From Orobanche coerulescens (Eukaryota > Streptophyta > Magnoliopsida > Lamiales > Orobanchaceae): a stretch of DNA of 64,000 bases. Positions 56,685-64,000 of this stretch are shown here, in pieces; positions within the stretch are counted from its first letter, which is position 1, and every line of letters begins with the position of its first letter. The position numbers and the translations under genes were made by a program. The stretch spans positions 179,232,501 to 179,296,500 of the forward strand of contig CM065809.1 of assembly GCA_033398695.1 (NCBI GenBank), written 5' to 3'. Under the pieces are notes generated by a model. That model was not told the DNA's origin, did not search any database, and saw only the letters and a list, made by a program, of their open reading frames with translations.

Positions 56685-58926
56685 ATGTCGACTACCATTG
56701 CTGCCACCGACACTGCTACCACTGCCTTCGCGACTGTCTCCTCGATCATGGCGAGCTCCATTGGCTCAACCACATCATCAACTATCGGCACGACGGTGTT
56801 CAACACCAATGCTTCAACGATGTCAACAACAACTAGTTGGGTTTTTAACAACCCATTTCTGACTACCGATGGATCCACCTCGAGTGGCACCGTTGGTTCC
56901 ACTTTTAGTGGTACCGTGGGATCCATGTTAGGATCTAGTGTTGGAGCCTATGGGTTCAACACGAGTGGTTCCTTTTTTGGAACAACCTCGGGGGCTAGAA
57001 TGATGCCTACCACCGAGAAGCCACCAAAGTTTAGTGGTGCCGACTTTAAAAGGTGGCAACAAAAGATGCTGTTCTATTTGACAACATTGGGGTTTGATAA
57101 CTTTCTTAAGGAAGATGCGCCACCGGTGCCAAGTGCTCAAGAGACTAGTTTTACAGTTCGAGCTGCCTATGACAACTTGCACAATGGAGACTATCTTTGT
57201 AAAAACTTTATTCTGAATTCTTTAGAAGATAGTTTGTACAATGTATACTTTGTTGTAAACATATCAAAATAGATGTGGGATGCACTTGAAAAGAAGTGCC
57301 GTAGTGATGATGCAGGTACAAAGAAGTTCGTAGTCGCCAAGTATCTGGACTACAAGATGGTTGACTCAAGGACAATCATGGAACAAGTGCAAGAGTTCCA
57401 ACTCATCATTCATGATGCCAATGCCTAAAGAATGGTTCTGTCAGACACCTTCACTATTGCAACTGTAATCGAAAAGTTGTCCCCGAGTTGGAAAGACTTC
57501 AAGAGCTATCTCAAACATAAGAGAAATGAGATGACTCTTGAAAACTTTTTTTTTTTTTTTTTTTTTGAAAGAGAAGAAGCAATAGTAAAAGCATTAGTTG
57601 GACTGACTCTAGTTTCTAGCAGAAAAAATATGTCAGGTTTATTCAAATGTATTAAATCACTAAAAATTTTACGAAAACGGGAATTCCCAGCACCTAAACA
57701 ATTCCAGGAAATAATCTTCATCGTAAAATAAGTAAAAGGAATACCCAGTGGACGAGAGGTTAACACTCATCCCTCATATCAGTGTCCACACCCGGAAGCT
57801 CACTTCTCATGGGGACTTGATGTTCCTGGATCTCCGCTTCATCCAAGGGAGTTGCTGATGGCAAATCTTCACAAACACTAGTAGGAGGAACATGATTCTG
57901 TCGATTTGTGATGTCCGAAAAAGGAACTTGTGGAATCTTCTTGAGGAGTTGAACAAAAATGGGATCGATCTTCTTAGAGCTGGAGCTGTCATAGCTAGCC
58001 TTCGAAGGTTGTTTCTTTCTTTTCAAAACTTGGGAAGAATTCTTAAGGTTCGAATTATGAACCTATTGATGTAGCAAAGAGGTTTTGGGTTCATCAATAT
58101 CCTATCCCACAGAATGCAAAAGAGCGAATGGGTTTATGGATGAAGTTGTAGACTTTTGCCCGAAAATGATTGGTGGTACTGAAGAATCTGAACCTGCCGC
58201 TGGAGTAAAATCATTGACTGCAGCCTTTCCCAACGCATTTATTGGAACCCGACATGTTAATCTACCCTTGTTTGGATATGTTTTCTTACCTATGTCTTCA
58301 AGATGACTCTTGAAGACTTGATTGTGAAACTGCGCATCGAGTCAGACGTGTGCAAAAATGACCACAAACCAAAAGGCCTGATTGATGCTAAGGCCAATCT
58401 GTTGGAGCATGGCGGTCCCTCCAATAAAAGAGCTCGCCCAAGTGTCCAAAACAAGAGCAAAGGGAAGCAACCAGTCAAGAAGTTTGATGGCGATTGCTTC
58501 AACTGTGGCAAATATGGGCACGCGACGAAGGACTGTCGGAAGCCGAAAGCCAACAAGAAGAAGAAACATGTTGCCAACATCATCGAGACTAACGGCGAAT
58601 GGAAAGAGGATGACCTTGCCGCTGTGGTCACCGAGGAGGTCAACCACGTTGATAACCAAGGTGGTTGGTATATCGACACCGGTGCAACCGCCCACATTAG
58701 TGCCGATAGGAGTCAGTTTAAGAACTATCAAGCTGTTGAGGGGAGGAAGCTCAACATGGGGAATCCAGCTTCATCTGAAATTATCGGAGTTGGAGAAGTA
58801 GACCTTAAACTTACGTCCGGACAGACACTCACCTTGAAGAATGTGCTTCATGTTCCGGATATGAGGAAGAACTTGATCTCAGGCTCTATACTAGTTAAAA
58901 AGGGGTTTAAACTAGTGTTTGAGTGA
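56685..58926 (+). pseudogene. copia gag and protease start, interrupted by a LINE
   Basis: An ATG at 56685 begins a Thr/Ser-rich N-terminus (MSTTIAATDTATTAFATVSS), then the copia gag core (PPKFSGADFKRWQQKMLFYL; WKDFKSYLKHKRNEMTLE). In-frame stops follow residues NISK (57270-57272) and DANA (57426-57428). After the LINE the frame resumes [11 protein letters not shown], then the CCHC knuckle [16 protein letters not shown] (58496-58543) and protease [14 protein letters not shown] (DTG active site, near 58660-58700). Removing the LINE and one duplication joins MTLE to DLIV. Confidence 0.85.
57546..58300 (-). mobile_element. LINE fragment truncated at both ends
   Basis: On the minus strand: the end of ORF1 ([20 protein letters not shown] ... 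VDTDMRDEC stop at 57760), then the first residues of the ORF2 endonuclease (MKIISWNCLGAGNSRFRKIF), then after about 55 codons directly a 21-base poly(A) (T's at 57546-57566). The duplication agatgactcttgaaaac (57529-57545) and agatgactcttgaagac (58301-58317) differs at one base. The 3' truncation within the endonuclease is unusual: most LINE copies lose only the 5' side. Confidence 0.85.
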
Positions 58927-60555
58927 GATAGAATTATCATAAAAAACTTTGATAGGTTTCTTGGTAAGGGTTACCTCACGGAGGGACTCTTTAAACTTAA
59001 TGTTTTGGCTAAGCGCCATGTAACCAAGTCTGCTAATGAAAATGCTACTGCTTCCTCTTATTTGACTGAGTGTTCTGATTTATGGCATTGTAGATTAGGT
59101 CATGTGAATCTAAATGCTATAAAAAGATTAGTAAACTTATATTTACTAAATTTAAATGAAGTCAATACTCAAAACAAATGTGAGATTTGTGTTGAAGCAA
59201 AAATGACAAAACTTCCGTTTCATTCGGTAAAACGGAACACAAAACCCCTTGAATTAATTCACACAAACGTGTGTGATTTAAAGTTTGTGCAAACTAAAGG
59301 TGGTAAGAAGTACTTTATCACTTTCATCGATGACTACACAAGATATTGTTATCTTTATCTTTTGAGAAGTAAAGATGAGGCTATTGAAGCTTTTAAGAAC
59401 TTCAAGAATGAAGCCGAGAATCAATTAGGCCGTCGTATTAAGATGGTTCGAAGCGATAGAGGTGGCGAATATGTAGCCCCATTTGAGGAATTATGCAACG
59501 AAAGCGGTATAATTCATCAAACAACAGCTCCATATGCACCACAATCTAATGGCGTTGCTGAACTAAGAATCGAACACTTAAAGATATGATGAATGCCTTA
59601 TTGATTAGATCAGGGTTGCCTCAGAACATGTGGGGGGAAGTTGTCTTGACAGCCAACTACATATTGAACAAGATTCCATGCAAAGGTAAGGATATTACCC
59701 CTTATGAGTTGTGGAAAGGGAGAAAACCTTCATAGAAATATCTCAAAGTGTGGGGGTGTTTGGCTAAGGTTGAGGTACCTCTACCTAAACAAGTTAAAAT
59801 CGGACCTAATACGGTTGATTGTATCTTTATTGGGTATATACTGAATAGTAGTGCCTATCGGTTTGTTATCCACAAGTCAGAAGTTCCTGAAATGACTGTG
59901 GGAACAACAAGTGAATCAAAGAATGTTGTATTCTTTGAAAACATATATCCTTGTAAGGACAATGATAAAGTTGAGAACAATTCTAGCATTAGAGTTGAAG
60001 ATGAAGGAACAAGTTCAAAACCTGTGGATGTAGATCCAAAGTCACGTAAGCGATAGAGATCTAATCTGGAAGATGTAGAACCGAGACGTGGTAGTAGGGT
60101 TAGGACACCAAAGACATTTGGACCTGACTACATAGCATTCATGTTGTATGAAGAACCAACATCGATCAAAGTAGCTTATGCCAGACCAGACGGGTTGCTC
60201 TGGAAAGAAGCTGTTCAGAGTGAAATTGACTCAATTTTACAAAACCAAACTTGGGTTTTGATTGATTTACCTGAAGGTTGTAAGCCCTTATAATGCAAAT
60301 GGATCCTTAAAAGAAAGTACAAGGCTGATGGGTCAATTGACAAGTATAAAGCTCGTTTAGTAGTCAAAGGTTTCAAGCAGAAGGAAGGGTACGATTTTTT
60401 CGATACCTATTCACCTGTAACGAGAATTACATCTATTCGAGTACTTTTCGCGATTGCTGCTTTGCACGATTTTGAGATTCATCAAATGGATGTTAAGACT
60501 GAATTTTCTGAACGGTGATCTGGATGAAGAGATCTATATGGAACAACCTGAAGGG
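58927..60555 (+). pseudogene. copia integrase and RT N-terminal half
   Basis: Integrase HHCC finger ([10 protein letters not shown] ... CEICVEAKM, 59080-59210) and DDE core ([27 protein letters not shown]). A frameshift near 59566 precedes [13 protein letters not shown] starts at LWKEAVQSEIDSILQNQTWV (near 60200), with KARLVVKGFKQKEGYDFFDT and HQMDVKTEF. Stops occur at 58924-58926, 59733 region, 60054-60056 and 60291-60293, and one extra T near 60503 breaks the frame before FLNGDLDEEIYMEQPEGFV. The solo LTR then splits the gene. Confidence 0.85.
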
Positions 60556-60560
60556 TTTGT

Positions 60561-63260
60561 TGTAACACCCCCAATCCACTCAGGGATATTACACGCCGTA
60601 GACCCTTTCCACAAGGATCTACCAGACTGGTAAAAAGAATCAAACATCTAAACATCGCCTTTATGGCTAAAAAGACTCAGTAGACCGATTTGGTCTTTCA
60701 ATAAATACATACAATTCAATCTCAATACATGTCCACGCAGGGGTCGAATACAACACACTCTCGTACAACGGGGAAAGGATACTGCAGCGGAAAATAAAGT
60801 ACAAATGAACCAATACAACCACGTACGGGTCCTCATGTGATTAGTATCGATCATCTTTCATCATACCTCGTGCCGACCCTAGGCTATGCTCCCCAACCTG
60901 AATGCAATACAGACATCCACCCCCCGATTACTCGGGGTTTAGCAAAATTCCACTATTTTGCTAGTGCAAGTACAAAGTGCAAATACGATTCATACAAATC
61001 ATATTCCGAGAATAGCAATAACCAAGAATCCTCCAAGATTCAAACATAACAAAAAGTACTTCCCGAGGCAAGAGTTTGAATAAGACTTTCCAAAAATCGA
61101 AAGATCACAAATCAAAGGAAACAATTTGTAAAATGGTTTAAAATGCCATCGAGAGTTTTAATAGAAAATAATTTAGGATTATCGAATCCTTCTGTTTCTA
61201 AAATCAACAGGGGTCATAGCCCAAAGGTTTTGTTTTCGCAAATAGAAAACCAACAACAATTCACAAGGTCAAAACCCATGTCACGTGTCCTCGACGGACA
61301 TAAAAATCGACACAAAATAATCACCCAAGATACGCAAATCTTGGTCAACGAATACAAAACCAACTCGTAAATCAAGGGCTATACCATTGGATTCCCTCGA
61401 GGCCTCGTTGGACCCTCCCGAGGTGAGCAAAACACATATACATAACACCGTGAACACATGCCACGTCATCTCACGGTTGGATCAATCACTTGTTGCATCC
61501 TGACCACATAATCACAAGCCATGTGTCACCGTAGATTATCTCAGGCTCTCACGATTGGATCAATCACTTGTTGCATCCTGACCACATGATCACATGCCAT
61601 GTATCACCGTAGACCTTCGACCATATCCATACATTCACATAAATAACATATCACATCAAGGATATCCAAACAATTCACTCAATGGCAACAAACACAAAGC
61701 ACGACACAATTGTCAAATCACAACGCACCAAAATGAGATAATATATGTATATATATTATAAAAGCACAACAATACCAAGCGTATTCATAGGGTTCACTTA
61801 ACCATTCACGAGACACAACATTCACAAAACACACGCGTTTTGAAAGTGAGCCTTTGACGAGGCTAAACCAAATCTTTTGAAAGTTCATCTCAAACAATAA
61901 AACAAACATACCAAGACAATCACCAATCATCATATCCACAAAACAAGAGATGTATGGACAAGGTACTTGCCTCGAATAACCACAAACGCGAAGAATCAAC
62001 TGAAGTAGGTTGGCACGAACCGACTACGAACCCGCCGACTCCACCGAACGCTAACCCACGACAATAAACTACAGACAACAATAACAACAATGAAAATGAA
62101 TTCCATATCACGACCTAAAGTCGCTGAATTCAAGGAACAAGCAACGAAAGTTCAAGGGTTTCCCCCAAAATGGCCAAAAACATGAATCGACCCGTCAAAA
62201 CATGAAAACGGAATTCTAAACCGAAATATAGATATACAATCCATACGATATGTTTAACAACATCATTAAACAATAATCGGTTTATCATAATCGGATGGAA
62301 AACGAAATCAAGAACAAAGCTCCCCAAAAGTTAACTCTAGTGATTCAAGAAAAATACCTTGATTCGGCGAAGAACAATGGATTATGTGATGTTATAATCA
62401 CCTAGGATGCTCCAAAACACCTTTGGATTGAGCAAAATCGGCCAAGATTGCGATCCCCAATCGCCCTTGGCTCAACCCCGCGGAAAGGAGGAGAAATGAG
62501 GTGGACTGCCCTGAACTACCAGGTAGCGCGCGCTATCCTCATCCTAGCGTGCGCTACTAATGCACTCTAGCGTGCGCTATGATACTAAATAACGTGCGCT
62601 GATCAACGTCTGAACCCAGTCTAGTAGCCTCTGGACTGTTTTTGCACCACCAGTTAGCGTGCGCTACCACACCTGTAGCGTGCGCTAACAACCGCACCAT
62701 AGCGCGCGCTAACCAATAAGTGTAGTGTGCGCTAACGACTCAGAAGGACAGCAACAGTGCTCTCAAAGCTGGTTACAACAATGGATTCCTCCGATCGGAA
62801 CACCAAGTTTAAGACGCACAGAAAGCTCCAAAATAAGATCATACTAAGAGCTTGAGCTACCATCAAGCCCACACGCGACCATGAAAAGGGTCAAGACAAC
62901 AATTACGAATGCGGATATCCACAACTTTGGATAAATTACAAAATGGCCCAAAACATCCGAAAATCACGATACGTGATCGAATAACCAAATCGAAGTTCAC
63001 AACACGTCTAACAAAGTTAAACGGACTTACAGGAAACTAAAAATAGTAGTTTCGAACGAGATTCTCCATAATCGAACTCAAGTGCGAAAAAGTTGCTAAG
63101 AAGTACGGAACTCAACAAAACGACACCGAAATGAACTCGGATGTCAAGAAATGTAGAATTAATCATTCTCGAAATGATGAAACGGTCACAAGCGAGTTGT
63201 CAAAATGGACTCTTGCCAAAAAAAAGAAAATTATCGGAAATCAAAATTGCGGATATTACA
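60561..63260 (-). mobile_element. solo LTR of a LARD-related family
   Basis: 2700 bp with tgtaacaccccc at the left and gcggatattaca at the right, and a perfect duplication tttgt at 60556-60560 and 63261-63265. It is related to the 35711 LTR at both ends and in blocks such as attagtatcgatcatctttc and aaatcacgatacgtgatcga, but carries a different palindrome array (TAGCGYGCGCTA). There is no internal region, so the copy arose by LTR-LTR recombination or is one by origin. The strand is inferred from the relative. Confidence 0.88.
62524..62734. repeat. TAGCGYGCGCTA palindromes in two groups of four, 21-24 bp spacing
   Basis: Copies start at 62524, 62545, 62568, 62591 (degenerate), then 62655, 62676, 62700 and 62723. 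Steps within each group are 21-24 bp, while the spacers themselves are not alike. The word is a 12-bp palindrome with a GCGCGC or GCGTGC core. Confidence 0.88.
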
Positions 63261-64000
63261 TTTGTAATACCTGGACAAGAGAAAAAAGTATGCAAACTGG
63301 TTAAGTCTCTATATGGATTGAAACAAGCTCCACTACAATGGCACTTGAAATTTGATAATGTAATGCTATCAAATGGTTTTAAAATAAACGAGTGTGATAA
63401 ATGTGTTTATATTAAGAACACTAATAACGGATATGTTATTGTGTGTCTTTATATAGATGACATGTTAATCATGGGTAACAATATACAAGTGATTAACGAT
63501 ACTAAGAACATGTTAAAAAGAAATTTTGACATGAAAGACATGGGGTTAGCCGATGTGATTCTTGGAATGAGAATTTTGAGAAAATCAGATGGAATCATCT
63601 TGACACAATCTCACTATGCCGAGAAAGTTCTCAAGAAGTTTAATGCTTTTGATAGCTTTCCGGATAAGACCCCAATAGATTTAAATAATCACTTGAGCAA
63701 AAATAGAGGAGAGTCAGTTGCACAAGAAGAATATGCACGAGTCATTGGGTGTTTAATGTATCGTACAAATTGCACTCGACCCGATTTAGCTTGCGTTGTG
63801 AACAAATTGAGTCGTTACACGAGCAATCTAAGCAAAGAGCATTGGAAAGCTCTCGTTAGAGTTTTGAGGTACTTAAAGTATACTCAAAACCTTGGGCTAC
63901 ACTATTCGAGTTACCCCCCGGTACTTGAAGGGTACTGTGATGCGAATTGGATATCTGATACGAAAAGTTTATTTTCTACAAGTGGTTACGTGTTTACCAT
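63261..64000 (+). pseudogene. copia RT C-terminal half and start of RNase H
   Basis: Resumes as [20 protein letters not shown], then the catalytic [11 protein letters not shown] (63453-63485), [40 protein letters not shown] and, at the end, [20 protein letters not shown], the RNase H start. I see no stop in this stretch. It is continuous with the part before the solo LTR. Confidence 0.87.

Larger units (their letters stand above)
55485..64000 (+). mobile_element. Ty1/copia LTR retrotransposon, 5' part (runs off the window)
   Basis: Starts with an LTR beginning TGTTGGAATCG and continues through gag, protease, integrase and RT in copia order (integrase before RT). It contains two later insertions: a LINE fragment in gag (57546-58300) and a solo LTR in the RT (60561-63260). 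It is cut by the window end just after the start of RNase H (SGYVFT). Confidence 0.9.

Noticed and set aside
62524..62734. CRISPR-like array because of repeat-spacer layout
   Set aside because: Plant nuclear LTR context, 12-bp palindromic repeats and 10-bp spacers do not fit CRISPR, and no cas genes exist here.

Overview
The window is nuclear DNA of a flowering plant, probably a eudicot. It holds one host gene with plant-type introns, Athila-, Tat- and copia-type LTR retrotransposons, plant hAT, CACTA, Stowaway and Mutator-like elements, and a nuclear copy of plastid DNA carrying trnT-UGU. No species can be named from what is visible. Most of the window is transposable elements (TEs), many nested, and insertion order can be read from target-site duplications (TSDs).

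Layout. 1-6.2 kb: a small hAT element, a probable Helitron, a Stowaway MITE, and a 5'-truncated LINE that received two further hAT elements. 6.4-10.5 kb: the one recognisable host gene, a seven-exon class III GATA factor with TIFY, CCT and GATA zinc-finger domains (313 codons predicted). 11-14.6 kb: another small hAT, a Ty3 gag/protease relic cut by a CACTA end, and an LTR relic carrying the plastid fragment. 14.65-28.1 kb: a complete Athila element on the minus strand with both LTRs, PBS, PPT, gag-pol in one frame with four stop codons, and an env-position ORF3. 28.1-32.2 kb: AT-rich DNA with FAR1-like and Ulp1-like gene relics. 32.2-35.6 kb: a nearly intact hAT element with an 798-codon transposase reading. 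35.7-52.7 kb: a large non-autonomous LTR element (minus strand, about 3.0 kb LTRs) whose right LTR is split by a Tat-like LTR element at 41.5-50.0 kb. 53.4-54.7 kb: two Mutator-type hairpin elements. 55.5-64 kb: the 5' part of a Ty1/copia element running off the window, its gag split by a doubly truncated LINE and its reverse transcriptase split by a 2.7 kb solo LTR.

Main points of interest. First, the Athila LTR carries an array of paired CG-centred palindromes with a period of about 68 bp upstream of its TATA box, and the same array plus a TATA box recurs inside the element upstream of ORF3, as if the LTR promoter had been copied to drive ORF3. Second, the Tat-like element has lost all of pol but keeps a four-exon antisense gene whose exon phases join into 807 codons with only two stops. 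Third, LTRs of different families each carry their own CG-centred palindrome array at a comparable place, and two related LTR families differ in which palindrome word they carry.

All family assignments rest on reading translated motifs and terminal structures by eye; no database search was run.
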